DNA of 64,000 nucleotides. Source: Actinomadura physcomitrii (GTDB lineage: Bacteria > Actinomycetota > Actinomycetes > Streptosporangiales > Streptosporangiaceae). Of the stretch, positions 33,950 through 42,055 are shown piece after piece (position 1 is the first letter of the stretch; every line of letters begins with the position of its first letter). Both the position numbers and the translations under genes were made by a program. The stretch lies in assembly GCF_008923205.2 (NCBI RefSeq), contig NZ_WBMS02000009.1:145638-209637 (forward strand), read 5' to 3'. A model generated the notes under the pieces. It saw nothing but the letters and a program-made list of their open reading frames with translations. It made no database searches and was not told where the DNA came from.

Positions 33950-34194
33950 CCGGATCGGATCCTGAGGGCGGGAACAATCCGAGGGCGCCCAGGGGTTACA
34001 CGACATAGCCGGTGTGCCTGGTGTCCCCGGGCCTCACCTATCGCCTTCACGGAATACCGTTCGGCTGGAGCCGTGTTGAGCCTTTCGCCGAGAGGCGACC
34101 CGCACACCGGTGCTCGACCACGGCTCCGCCGGGCCTCCACACCCGGCGGGGCGTGGTCATTTTCGGGGCCGGTTCCGGTGCCAGACTTGACGGC
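33950..34194 (+). other. Intergenic region before tenA
   Basis: No gene is supported on either strand. The stretch carries a few short GC-rich inverted repeats (for example CCGGGCCTCC with CACCCGGCGGGG at 34127-34153). No TPP-type element is visible here, unlike upstream of the cytX-like gene. Confidence 0.3.
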
Positions 34195-34803
34195 ATGAGT
34201 CTCGCGGCGCACCTGGAGGACCTCGGCCGTCCGCTGGTCGAGGAGCAGCTGAAGCACCCGACCGTCCTCGGCATCGCGCACGGGGACCTGGACGAGGCGG
34301 TCTTCCGCTCCTGGCTCGAACAGGACTACCTGTTCCTGCACGACTACGTCCGCGTGTTCTCCCGGCTCGCCTGGCAGGCCCCGCCCGCGCACCTCGGCGA
34401 CCTCGTCGACCTCGCGCACGCGACCTACCACGACGAGCTGGACCTGCACCGGTCGCTGTCCGCCGAGTTCGGCGCCGACCTGGACGGCGCCCGCAAGGGC
34501 CCCGCCTGCGCCGCCTACACGGGCTTCCTGCTGGACAGCGCCGCCTCCTACGGCGACGGGCTCGCCGCCCTGTACCCGTGCATGTGGGGCTATTCGACGC
34601 TCGGTGCCCGCCTCGCCGAGGACCCGCCCGCCGAGCCGCGCTACCGCCGCTGGGTCGACACCTACGCCGACGCGGGGTTCGCGGAGCTGACCCGCCGCAT
34701 CGCCCAGATGATCGACGAGTCCGGCGCCGACCCCGCCCGCGCCGAACACCTGTTCCTCGAGGGCATGCGCCACGAACTCGCCTTCTGGGACGTCCCGCTC
34801 TGA
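34195..34803 (+). CDS. tenA: TenA family protein (aminopyrimidine aminohydrolase / thiaminase II type)
   Basis: A 202-residue all-helical protein. The family's metal-free active site is visible: Cys in YPCMWGYSTLG, the acidic residue in HDYVRVFSRL, and the C-terminal Glu in LEGMRHELAFWD. TenA enzymes hydrolyse degraded thiamine to recover the pyrimidine HMP. The cytX-like HMP transporter at 42056 would bring in the same compound, so both serve thiamine salvage. The start ATG is at 34195. A strong bidirectional terminator separates it from copA. Confidence 0.85.
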   Translation: MSLAAHLEDLGRPLVEEQLKHPTVLGIAHGDLDEAVFRSWLEQDYLFLHDYVRVFSRLAWQAPPAHLGDLVDLAHATYHDELDLHRSLSAEFGADLDGARKGPACAAYTGFLLDSAASYGDGLAALYPCMWGYSTLGARLAEDPPAEPRYRRWVDTYADAGFAELTRRIAQMIDESGADPARAEHLFLEGMRHELAFWDVPL

Positions 34804-34834
34804 TCGTCCGCGCGGGGTTTCACATGAAACACCG

Positions 34835-34868
34835 GAGCGCGCGGCCCCGGATCGGGGGCCGCGCGCTC
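34835..34868. terminator. Bidirectional terminator between tenA and copA
   Basis: GAGCGCGCGGCCCC pairs perfectly with GGGGCCGCGCGCTC around a six-base loop, between the two convergent stops. Confidence 0.8.
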
Positions 34869-34879
34869 ATTCGCCGTCG

Positions 34880-37189
34880 TCAGCGGGCCGGCTCGACCTC
34901 CGGACGGGCCGGGGCCGAGGCCGCCGGGGCCGGCGCGGCGTCGCCGTCCAGCGCCTTGAACCGGCGCAGCCGCAGGCTGTTGCTGACCACGAAGACCGAC
35001 GAGAACGCCATCGCGCCGCCCGCGATCATCGGGCTGAGCAGCCCGGCCGCCGCCAGCGGCAGCGCCGCCACGTTGTAGGCGAACGCCCAGAACAGGTTCC
35101 CCCTGATCGTGCGGAGCGTGCGCCGCGACAGCCGGATCGCGTCCGCCGCGGCCCGCAGGTCGCCGCGGACCAGCGTCAGGTCCGACGCCTCGATCGCCAC
35201 GTCCGTGCCGGTGCCCATCGCCAGGCCGAGGTCGGCCTGGGCGAGCGCGGCGGCGTCGTTGACCCCGTCGCCGACCATCGCGACCGTCCGCCCCTCGGAC
35301 TGCAGGCGCTTGACGACGTCGACCTTGTCCTGCGGCAGGACCTCGGCGATCACCTCGTCGATCCCGACCGCGTCCGCGACCGTCCGGGCGACGGTCTCGC
35401 TGTCGCCGGTGAGCAGCACGGGCCGCAGCCCGAGCGCGCGCAGCCGCCCGATCGCCTCCGCCGAGGTCGGCTTGACCTGGTCCGCGACGGTGATCACCGC
35501 GCGCGCCTCGCCGTCCCAGCCGACCGCGACGGCGGTGCGGCCCCGCGACTGCGCGTCCGCCATGGCCCGCTCCAGATCGCCGGTCAGGTGCTGCGACCAC
35601 TCGGCCAGCAGTTGCGGCCGGCCGACCAGGACGCCGTGCCCGTCGACGATCCCCTGCACGCCCAGGCCCTCGACGTTGGCGAAATCCTCGACCGTGCCCA
35701 GCGTCCCGACCCGCTCGGCGGCCCCCCTGGCGATGGCCTGCGCGATCGGGTGCTCGGACGCGTTCTCCAGCGCCCCGGCGAGCCGCAGCACCTCCGCCTC
35801 GTCCGCGCCGCCGGCGGTGTGGACGTCCACCAGCGCCATCCGGCCGGTGGTGACGGTGCCGGTCTTGTCCAGCACGACCGTGTCGATCGCGCGGGTCGAC
35901 TCCAGCACCTCCGGGCCCTTGATCAGGATGCCGAGCTGCGCGCCGCGCCCCGTCCCGACCATCAGCGCGGTCGGGGTGGCCAGGCCGAGCGCGCACGGGC
36001 AGGCGATGATCAGCACCGCGACCGCCGCGGTGAACGCCCCGGCCAGGCCGGAGCCGGTGCCGACCCAGAAGCCCAGCGTCGCGACGGCCAGCGCGATCAC
36101 CACCGGGACGAAGACCCCGGAGATCCGGTCGGCGAGCCGCTGCACCTGCGCCTTGCCGGTCTGCGCGTCCTCCACCAGCCGCGCCATCTGCGCGAGCTGG
36201 GTGTCGGCGCCGACCCGCGTCGCGCGGACCAGCAGCCGCCCGCCCGCGTTCACCGTCGCGCCGACCACCGCGTCGCCCGGCGCGACCTCCACCGGGACGG
36301 ACTCGCCGGTCAGCAGCGACGCGTCCACCGCCGACGACCCCTCGGTCACGACACCGTCCGTGGCGATCTTCTCGCCGGGCCGGACGACGAACACGTCGTC
36401 CACGGCCAGCCGCTCGACCGGGATGCGCTCTTCGCGCCCGTCGCGGACGACCGAGACCTCTTTGGCGCCCAGCTCCAGCAGCGCCCGGAGTGCGGCGCCC
36501 GCGCGCCGCTTGGCCCGCGCCTCGAAGTAGCGGCCCGCGAGGATGTACGCGATGACGCCGGACGCGGTCTCCAGGTAGATGTTCATCGACCCGTCCGAGC
36601 GGGTCATGGTGAACTCGAACCCGTGCTTCAGGCCCGTCTCCCCGGCGGTCCCGAAGAACAGCGCCCACAGCGACCAGCCGAACGCGGCGAGCGTCCCGAC
36701 GGACACCAGGGTGTCCATCGTCGCGGCGCCGTGCCGCAGGTTCGTCCACGCGGCCTTGTGGAACGGCCAGCCCGCGTACACCACGACCGGCGACGCCAGC
36801 GTCAGCGACAGCCACTGCCAGTTGTCGAACTGCAGCGCCGGGACCATCGCCATCGCGATCACCGGGACGGCCAGGACGACCGACGTGATCAGCCGCTGCC
36901 GCAGCGTGCGCAGCCCCTCGTCGGGCTCCTCACTCCCGTCGCTCTCGGGCGGGGTAGGCAGCTCGGCGGTGTAGCCGGCCGCCTCCACCGTGGCGACCAG
37001 GTCCTCCGGCGATACCCCCGCCGGGAACTCGACCCTGGCCTTCTCGGTGGCGTAGTTGACCGTCGCGGTGACGCCCTCGAGCTTGTTCAGCCTGCGTTCG
37101 ATGCGGTTGGCGCACGACGCGCACGTCATCCCGCCGATCGCCAGCTCGATCCGCCCGGATTCCGCTTCTGGCACGGCGCCGGTGGTCAT
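34880..37189 (-). CDS. copA: Copper-exporting P1B-type ATPase
   Basis: A 769-residue heavy-metal ATPase. The N-terminal HMA domain has GMTCASC (about residues 19-25). Eight transmembrane helices include the ion-binding [13 protein letters not shown]. Catalytic features are TGES (actuator), DKTGT (phosphorylated Asp), SEHPIAQA (nucleotide-binding HP) and [15 protein letters not shown] in helix 6 marks Cu(I) export. It is the last gene of the leftward copper module after the His-rich protein and copZ, and is probably controlled by the CsoR-type sites upstream. Confidence 0.94.
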   Translation of the reverse strand: MTTGAVPEAESGRIELAIGGMTCASCANRIERRLNKLEGVTATVNYATEKARVEFPAGVSPEDLVATVEAAGYTAELPTPPESDGSEEPDEGLRTLRQRLITSVVLAVPVIAMAMVPALQFDNWQWLSLTLASPVVVYAGWPFHKAAWTNLRHGAATMDTLVSVGTLAAFGWSLWALFFGTAGETGLKHGFEFTMTRSDGSMNIYLETASGVIAYILAGRYFEARAKRRAGAALRALLELGAKEVSVVRDGREERIPVERLAVDDVFVVRPGEKIATDGVVTEGSSAVDASLLTGESVPVEVAPGDAVVGATVNAGGRLLVRATRVGADTQLAQMARLVEDAQTGKAQVQRLADRISGVFVPVVIALAVATLGFWVGTGSGLAGAFTAAVAVLIIACPCALGLATPTALMVGTGRGAQLGILIKGPEVLESTRAIDTVVLDKTGTVTTGRMALVDVHTAGGADEAEVLRLAGALENASEHPIAQAIARGAAERVGTLGTVEDFANVEGLGVQGIVDGHGVLVGRPQLLAEWSQHLTGDLERAMADAQSRGRTAVAVGWDGEARAVITVADQVKPTSAEAIGRLRALGLRPVLLTGDSETVARTVADAVGIDEVIAEVLPQDKVDVVKRLQSEGRTVAMVGDGVNDAAALAQADLGLAMGTGTDVAIEASDLTLVRGDLRAAADAIRLSRRTLRTIRGNLFWAFAYNVAALPLAAAGLLSPMIAGGAMAFSSVFVVSNSLRLRRFKALDGDAAPAPAASAPARPEVEPAR

Positions 37190-37220
37190 CGCTCCTCCTC
37201 CGCTTCGACCGTACGGGATG

Positions 37221-38138
37221 TCAGTGGGTGTGCCCGCCGTGGCCTTCGTCCTGTCCGCCCTGCTCGACGGGCCCGGACGACGGCCCCGCCGTCACGGTGA
37301 ACTCCGCCGTGCGGACCTTGCCGCCGTGCTGGAAGTCCAGGTACAGCCGGTACGTGCCCGCGCTGGGCGCCTCGGCGTAGAAGGTGATGCCGGGCCCCGG
37401 CTTCGTCTTGCCGTCGCCGGGCTCGCCGTCCGGGTGGACGTGCAGGTAGGCCAGGTCGCCCTGCCGCAGCGCGACCAGGTGCCCGTAGGCCTCCAGGTAC
37501 GGCTCCAGGTCGGTGACGGGCCGGCCGTCCTTGCCGACCGTCAGCGTCAGCTTGCTCGACCTGCCCGGTGCCAGCGCCCCGTCCAGCTTCACCTCGTAGC
37601 CGTCCACCTTCGCGACCCGCGCGGGCTCCGGCAGCGGGACGGGCTGGTCGTCGCCCGGGGCGGCGACGTCGGCGCCCAGCGTCAGCGCCTCCTCGGCGCC
37701 CTCCGGCCGGACGTCGGTGAAGAACCGGTACGCGCCCGCCTTGGGCAGGACGACCGTGGCCGCCCACACGCCGCCGCCGACCTCGGCCGGGTGCAGGTGC
37801 TGGAAGCCGGACAGGTCGCGCCGCGCGATGATCAGGTGCAGCCGCTTGCCGTGCAGCGGCGCGAACCCGGTCACCGGCCTGCCGTCCGGGCCGTCGATGG
37901 TGAACCGGAAGTCGGTCGGCACGCCCGGCCGGACCGTGGTCGTCCGCGGGTGCAGGGTGTAGCCGTCCTGGCTGACCTGCAGCCCAGCGGGGACCGCCGT
38001 GCCCGCGGATTCGTGCGCGCCGTGCCCGCCCTCGTCGGCCTTGCCGACAGGGCCGGCCACCGTGCCGATCCCGGCGGCGCCGCCGAAGACGACGGCCAGC
38101 CCCGCCACGTAGACGCCCACCTTGGTCGCGGTGTTCAT
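37221..38138 (-). CDS. His-rich membrane-anchored envelope protein of the copper module
   Basis: A 305-residue protein with an N-terminal signal-anchor ([20 protein letters not shown], about residues 8-27). It has an outer part of two beta-sandwich-like halves with His-containing loops ([32 protein letters not shown]). The C-terminus is GHGGHTH after an acidic stretch. These histidines could bind copper outside the membrane. It lies between copA and copZ, which fits a copper chaperone or buffer, though the precise activity is not known to me. Confidence 0.75.
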   Translation of the reverse strand: MNTATKVGVYVAGLAVVFGGAAGIGTVAGPVGKADEGGHGAHESAGTAVPAGLQVSQDGYTLHPRTTTVRPGVPTDFRFTIDGPDGRPVTGFAPLHGKRLHLIIARRDLSGFQHLHPAEVGGGVWAATVVLPKAGAYRFFTDVRPEGAEEALTLGADVAAPGDDQPVPLPEPARVAKVDGYEVKLDGALAPGRSSKLTLTVGKDGRPVTDLEPYLEAYGHLVALRQGDLAYLHVHPDGEPGDGKTKPGPGITFYAEAPSAGTYRLYLDFQHGGKVRTAEFTVTAGPSSGPVEQGGQDEGHGGHTH

Positions 38139-38170
38139 CGTCCTTCACCTCGCTCGTAGGGCGGCAGGCC

Positions 38171-38377
38171 TCAGGCCCGCAGGGCGTATCCCGCCTCCTC
38201 GACGGCGCCCTTGATCAGGGCGTCGTCGACGGGGGCCTCGCTGGTGACGGTCACCCGGCCGGACTCGAGGTCGACGTCGACGGCGGTGACGCCGGCGACC
38301 TGCCCGACCTCCTCGGTCACGGAGGCGACGCAGTGGCCGCAGGTCATCCCGGTGACGGTGTAGGTGGCGGTGCTCAT
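38171..38377 (-). CDS. copZ: Copper chaperone CopZ, HMA domain
   Basis: A 68-residue single HMA domain with the Cu(I) site GMTCGHC at residues about 9-15 and the usual beta-alpha-beta-beta-alpha-beta pattern ending in EEAGYALRA. It delivers Cu(I) to CopA. The start MSTATYTVTG is supported by AAGGAC upstream; the longer ATG would run into the palindromic operator. First gene of the copper operon. Confidence 0.92.
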   Translation of the reverse strand: MSTATYTVTGMTCGHCVASVTEEVGQVAGVTAVDVDLESGRVTVTSEAPVDDALIKGAVEEAGYALRA

Positions 38378-38398
38378 CTCTCGTCCTTCCTCATCATG

Positions 38399-38413
38399 TA
38401 CCCCCTGGGGGTA
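38399..38413. promoter_or_regulatory. CsoR-type operator, proximal
   Basis: TACCCCCTGGGGGTA is a perfect palindrome 22 bases upstream of copZ. G/C tracts flanked by TA are the hallmark of sites for the Cu(I)-sensing repressor CsoR. No csoR gene is in the window. Confidence 0.75.
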
Positions 38414-38460
38414 TCGGCACGACCTCATGGTGCCATAACCCGAACACTCCGCACAACCCG

Positions 38461-38476
38461 TACCCCCTAGGGGTTA
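38461..38476. promoter_or_regulatory. CsoR-type operator, distal
   Basis: TACCCCCTAGGGGTTA is a near-perfect palindrome 62 bp from the first. Two sites suggest cooperative repression of the copZ operon. Confidence 0.65.
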
Positions 38477-38510
38477 TTTCGAGATCCGGGTCACGGCCTG
38501 CCGCACGGAG

Positions 38511-38661
38511 TTATCCACACCCTGTGCGGCGGTCCGCCCCGGTGGCCGCGCGGCGATTTGTCGATATTCGTCAAGGTATTCACCCTGGAACGCCCCGCCG
38601 CCGCACCGACCCGCGCGCCATGCACAAGGTTTTCCACAAGCTTCCCCAGCCCTGTGGACAG
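38511..38661. other. DnaA-box-like cluster
   Basis: TTATCCACA (38511-38519, consensus DnaA box), TTTTCCACA (38630-38638) and TGTGGACAG (38653-38661) lie within 150 bases. The region between the copper operators and the Fpg gene (38477-38805) holds no gene. These boxes repeat the pair found at 12271-12321. Confidence 0.5.
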
Positions 38662-38805
38662 TCCAAAGGGACACCGCGCACGGGGGCGCCGCTCCCTTCG
38701 ATCCTCTCGCGGTCCGCGCCCCCGGGCGGGCCTCTTGCGCAGGTCCGCCGCACCGCTGCCGGACCGTTTACCTTGGAGGGGTCACGGCCGGCGAGTGGAG
38801 GTCCG

Positions 38806-39669
38806 ATGCCCGAGTTGCCCGAGGTGGAGGCGCTGGCGGCGTTCCTGCGCGAACGCGTCGTCGGCCATGCCGTCGCGCGCGTCGACGTCCTCGCGATCTC
38901 CGCGCTGAAGACCTACGACCCGCCGGTCACCGCCCTGCCCGGCCTCACCGTCACCGGCGCCGCCCGGCACGGCAAGTTCCTCGACCTGGACGTCGACGGC
39001 ATCCACCTGGTCGTCCACCTGGCCCGCGCCGGCTGGCTCCGGTGGCGCGACGAGGTGCCGGCCAAGCCCGCCCGCCCCGGCGGCAAGAACCCGCTCGCCC
39101 TCCGCGTCCACCTCGACGACGGCTCCGGCTTCGATCTCACCGAGGCCGGCACGAAGAAGGGCCTCGCCGTCTACGTCGTCCGCGATCCGAACGACGTACC
39201 CGGCGTGGCGGGCCTCGGCCCCGACCCGCTCGACGCCTCGTTCACCGCCGACCGCCTCCGCGAGATCGTCGCGGGCAAGCGCACGCGGATCAAGGGCCTC
39301 CTGCGCGACCAGAGCGTCATCGCCGGCATCGGCAACGCCTACTCCGACGAGGTGCTGCACGTCGCGAAGGTGTCCCCCTTCAAGATCGCCGCGACGCTCA
39401 CCGACGACGACGTCGCGACCCTCCACGACGCGATCGTCACGACCCTCCGCGACGCCGTCGGCCGCTCGCGCGGCCTCGAGGCGCAGGACCTCAAGGGCGA
39501 GAAGAAGACCGGCCTCCGCGTGCACGGCCGCAAGGGCGAGAAATGCCCGGTGTGCGGCGACACGATCCGCGAGGTGTCGTTCGCCGACTCGGCCCTCCAG
39601 TACTGCCCCACCTGCCAGACCGGCGGCAAACCCCTGGCCGACCGCCGCCTCTCCCGCCTCCTCAAGTAA
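38806..39669 (+). CDS. Fpg/Nei family DNA glycosylase
   Basis: A 287-residue base-excision repair enzyme. The N-terminus MPELPEVE supplies the catalytic Pro and Glu after Met removal. The helix-two-turn-helix segment is IAGIGNAYSDEVLH, and the C-terminal zinc finger uses CPVCG and CPTCQ. Lys in GKFLDLD (about residue 57) matches the beta-lyase Lys region. The start follows GGAGG. Fpg and Nei remove oxidised purines and pyrimidines; I cannot choose between them. It stands alone. Confidence 0.9.
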   Translation: MPELPEVEALAAFLRERVVGHAVARVDVLAISALKTYDPPVTALPGLTVTGAARHGKFLDLDVDGIHLVVHLARAGWLRWRDEVPAKPARPGGKNPLALRVHLDDGSGFDLTEAGTKKGLAVYVVRDPNDVPGVAGLGPDPLDASFTADRLREIVAGKRTRIKGLLRDQSVIAGIGNAYSDEVLHVAKVSPFKIAATLTDDDVATLHDAIVTTLRDAVGRSRGLEAQDLKGEKKTGLRVHGRKGEKCPVCGDTIREVSFADSALQYCPTCQTGGKPLADRRLSRLLK

Positions 39670-39704
39670 CCCCACCAGCCGAGCTGCGGCGTGCCGCCGC
39701 TAGG

Positions 39705-39718
39705 ACGACACGCCACAA
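39705..39718. repeat. 14-bp word shared with the 56.5-kb hairpin
   Basis: ACGACACGCCACAA occurs here and again inside the right arm of the 28-bp inverted repeat at 56552-56565. In both places it lies just outside a stop codon. Confidence 0.5.
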
Positions 39719-39727
39719 CGCAATGCC

Positions 39728-39912
39728 TTATCGCTCCTTCCGGGCGACCTTGCGGATCACCTTGGCCACGCGTCGCCGCCTGCATTTGGTGTCCGCCGGC
39801 TCGGTGAGCGGGCCCAGCCGCGCCGCGATCTCGGCGACGGTGCCCGCGATGTCGTGGCACGGCTTGAGCGGGTCACCGGTCGAGGCGACGAACCACGGCA
39901 CACCGCCCGTGG
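39728..39912 (-). pseudogene. C-terminal fragment of an unidentified gene
   Basis: On the minus strand this reads GGVPWFVASTGDPLKPCHDI, AGTVAEIAARLGPLTEPAD and a strongly basic end (KCRRRRVAKVIRKVARKER) before TAA at 39728-39730. The codon pattern looks real for about 60 residues and is lost where the XRE reading frame begins on the other strand. There is no start codon with a ribosome-binding site. I do not recognise the family. Confidence 0.45.
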
Positions 39913-40911
39913 TTGCGAGAGGAAGCCGAGCTCACCCCCGAGACGGCCGCCGGGATACTCGGCTGGAGCCGCACCAAGCTCGTCCGGATCGAGACCGCGA
40001 AGAACCTGCCGACCGTTGCGGACGTCGCGCACATCCTCGAGACCTACGGCGGTTCGGCCGCCGTCCGAGCAGCCCTCCTCCAGCTCGCCCGCGACATCCG
40101 CATGCGCGGTTGGTGGACGTCCTACGACGACGTCCTGGCCGGCTCATACGCCGAGTTGGAGGACGCCGCCGACCGCATCCGCAGCTGGCAGACAGAGGCA
40201 CCGCCCGGCCTGTTGCAGACCGAGGATTTCGCCCGCACGCTCATGCAGGGTGAGTATCCCGACGACTCGGCGGAAGTCGACAGAAGACTTCAGGCTCGGA
40301 TGACGCGCCGGGCTCGACTCGCGCGCGCAGATGCTCCGCAGCTCGATGTGATCATCGCTGAAGAGGCGCTCCGTCGTCCGGTCGGCGGTCCGAAGGTGAT
40401 GATCGGACAGCTAAGTGCGCTCCTGGAGGCCGGCGAACGTCCGTCCGTCATGATTCGGGTGGTTCCGACGCGCATCGGTTACCGCCCTGGCCTCGGCGGC
40501 GGCTCGTTGGTGCTCTTCGAGTTCGATGCACCCTTGGAACTCGACACGGCGTACCTGGAAACCCTCGGCGGCGGCCTGTACATCGAAGACATATCCCAAG
40601 TACGGATGTGTACGGTGATGCTGGGGCGTATCGCCGATGTGGCGCTCTCGCCCCAGGAGTCCGCGGCTTTGATCGCCGCCGTTCCAGTCCTATGGTTCGT
40701 GACTTCCCCGCCGACGCCGTGTGGCGCAAGTCCAGCCACAGCGGTAGTGGCAACGACACGTGCGTCGAGGTTTCGGCAAGTGTGGCGGGGGTGGTCGGTG
40801 TGCGTGACTCGGTTGATCCTGGAGGGCTGGTGCTGGCTTTCGCGCCGTCGGCCTGGCGCGCGTTCACGGCCAGGGTCAAGGACGGCGAACTCGCACTTTG
40901 AGCGCTCCTGA
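39913..40911 (+). pseudogene. XRE-family regulator with DUF5753, truncated and read-through
   Basis: The frame encodes the helix-turn-helix from LREEAELTPETAAGILGWSR through KLVRIE. The DUF5753 ligand domain follows (WTSYDDVLAGSYAELEDAAD, EAPPGLLQTEDFARTLM, RRPVGG, VVPTRIGYRPGLGG) and then ALSPQESAALI. About 20 N-terminal residues normal for the family are missing and the only start is a TTG without a ribosome-binding site. After about 40685 the usual stop is absent and the frame runs on out of phase through the DUF397 gene. It is most likely a decayed copy of the XRE/DUF397 regulatory pair. Confidence 0.6.
40692..40901 (+). CDS. DUF397 protein
   Basis: A 69-residue protein with the full DUF397 pattern: AVWRKSSHSGSGNDTCVEV, the VGVRDS strand and GGLVLAFAPSAWRAFTARVK. 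DUF397 genes in actinomycetes are usually the direct partner of an upstream XRE/DUF5753 gene, as here (the pair resembles BldB/WhiJ-type systems). The ATG lies inside the read-through end of the regulator. The gene itself looks intact even though its partner does not. Confidence 0.85.
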   Translation: MVRDFPADAVWRKSSHSGSGNDTCVEVSASVAGVVGVRDSVDPGGLVLAFAPSAWRAFTARVKDGELAL

Positions 40912-41020
40912 GTGGCGGGGGGGGGGGTTTGGGGGGCCCACGCCCAACCCCCCCCCACCACACCGGGGGGCCGGGGGGGGGGCGCCGTTATGGGCGCGCC
41001 ATAGCGACACCCCGCCACTC
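40910..41020. repeat. G/C homopolymer block inside an 11-bp inverted repeat
   Basis: Arms GAGTGGCGGGG (40910-40920) and CCCCGCCACTC (41010-41020) enclose a block of G runs (11, 6, 6 and 10) and a C run on the + strand. A further palindrome, TATGG-GCGCG-CCATA, lies at 40989-41003. It separates the DUF397 gene from the convergent inhibitor gene, so it may act as a terminator. The runs are also places where base calls are unreliable. Confidence 0.55.
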
Positions 41021-41042
41021 AACAGGGTGCGGCCGGTGGGGG

Positions 41043-41504
41043 TCAGCGGACCTTGGGGACGGGGCCGAAGACGGGGGCGATCTCCGTCCAGCGGTGCAGC
41101 TGGCAGCCGTCGTTGCGCTTGAAGGTGGTGTCGATGGGCTTGCCCTGCCAGGTGCCCTTCACCGTGGCGACCTCGGGGCCGCCGTAGATGTCGGTGCACA
41201 TCCGGTCCTTGGGGACGGGCGCGAAGGGGTCCTTGGCCTTGGTGAGGGCGGCGCAGGCGTCGGCGGCCTTCGGATGGTCGCCGCCGGCCGGGTCGCAGGT
41301 CAGCTTGTAGGTCTTGGCGGGAGCCTGGGCCGAGGCCCGGATCTGGATGGTGAGGGTGTCGGCCGGGGAGCCCGAGGGACGTACCGTGGCGGTGCCCGAG
41401 GGCTTCTCGCCGGGAAGGCTCTTGGCGTGTTCGTCGCCGCAGGCGGCCAGTGAGAAGATCATGGCGAGCCCGGACGAGGCGAGGATGAGCGTCCGATACC
41501 GCAT
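41043..41504 (-). CDS. Subtilisin-inhibitor-like (SSI) lipoprotein
   Basis: A 153-residue lipoprotein: signal peptide with lipobox SLAAC (Cys about residue 22), a Ser/Pro/Thr linker, then an SSI domain. All four SSI cysteines are kept (LTCDP, DACAAL, RMCTD, DGCQL), as is GTWQGK. SSI proteins inhibit extracellular serine proteases by a loop around CPM-VY. Here the loop reads CTDIY, putting Asp at the P1 position by my alignment. That is unlike the Met or Lys of known inhibitors, so activity or specificity may differ. It is divergent from the rhodanese gene. Confidence 0.8.
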   Translation of the reverse strand: MRYRTLILASSGLAMIFSLAACGDEHAKSLPGEKPSGTATVRPSGSPADTLTIQIRASAQAPAKTYKLTCDPAGGDHPKAADACAALTKAKDPFAPVPKDRMCTDIYGGPEVATVKGTWQGKPIDTTFKRNDGCQLHRWTEIAPVFGPVPKVR

Positions 41505-41550
41505 GCGTGATTCGACGCAGGGGCGCCTCGCGCGGTTCCATGGAGGTGTG

Positions 41551-41886
41551 ATGATTTTCGGGGACGAGGTTCCGGCGGTGGTCGCCGCCGACGTTCCGCA
41601 GGGCGGTTACCTGCTGGACGTGCGCGAACAGGACGAGTGGGACGCCGGGCACGCGCCCGAGGCCGTGCACATCCCGATGGGTCAGCTGGGCGACCGGGCC
41701 GGGGAGATCCCGCGGGACCGGGAGATCTTCGTGATCTGCCGGTCGGGGGCGCGGTCGGCGCAGGTGACGGTGGCGCTGAACCAGGCGGGCTGGCTGGCGA
41801 AGAACGTGGACGGCGGGATGAAGGGCTGGGCCGAGGCGGGCCGGCCGATGGAGAACGGCGGGGACGGCGAGCCGTTCGTGGCCTGA
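41551..41886 (+). CDS. Rhodanese-like sulfurtransferase
   Basis: A 111-residue single-domain rhodanese with the active Cys in ICRSGARS (about residue 67), LLDVREQDEWDAGH at the N-terminal side and GGMKGWAEAG at the end. Such proteins transfer sulfane sulfur. The ATG follows GGAGG. A small hairpin ACCCTT/AAGGGT (41905-41919) lies after the stop. The neighbouring thiamine transporter may be chance. Confidence 0.88.
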   Translation: MIFGDEVPAVVAADVPQGGYLLDVREQDEWDAGHAPEAVHIPMGQLGDRAGEIPRDREIFVICRSGARSAQVTVALNQAGWLAKNVDGGMKGWAEAGRPMENGGDGEPFVA

Positions 41887-41909
41887 CCCAGCAGAGAGAT
41901 ATGCACCCT

Positions 41910-41937
41910 TTGTAAGGGTTGCGGGTGGTTGTACGAT
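41910..41937 (+). promoter_or_regulatory. Probable promoter of the TPP riboswitch transcript
   Basis: TTGTAA (41910-41915), 16-bp spacer, TACGAT (41932-41937) fits a vegetative sigma promoter. Transcription would begin just before the riboswitch. A palindrome ATCGGT-GCCG-ACCGAT (41936-41951) overlaps the start point. Confidence 0.45.
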
Positions 41938-41952
41938 CGGTGCCGACCGATA

Positions 41953-42049
41953 ACCGCGGGAGCTCGGGCCATGAGCCGGGCTGAGAGGGCGGCCTTCCTG
42001 GCGTCGCCGACCGCATGAACCTGTCCGGGTAATGCCGGCGTAGGGAGCG
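41953..42049 (+). ncRNA. TPP riboswitch (THI element)
   Basis: The conserved thiamine-pyrophosphate aptamer parts are present in order: CGGGAGCTCGGGCC, CTGAGAGGG (pyrimidine-sensor loop), GACCGCATGAACCTG, and GGGTAATGCCGGCGTAGGGAG. The last conserved segment, TAGGGAG, lies six to seven bases before the GTG start of the transporter and is itself the likely ribosome-binding site. Ligand binding would therefore hide it, giving translational control. No separate terminator hairpin is seen. Confidence 0.93.
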
Positions 42050-42055
42050 TGTCCC

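Noticed and set aside
28218-34000. Transposon or prophage as the cause of the gene remnants
   Set aside because: No transposase, integrase, terminal inverted repeats or phage genes were recognised on either strand, so the cause of the deletions is left open.
40910-41020. CRISPR-like repeat array
   Set aside because: The pattern is homopolymer runs within one inverted repeat. There are no regular repeats and spacers and no cas genes.
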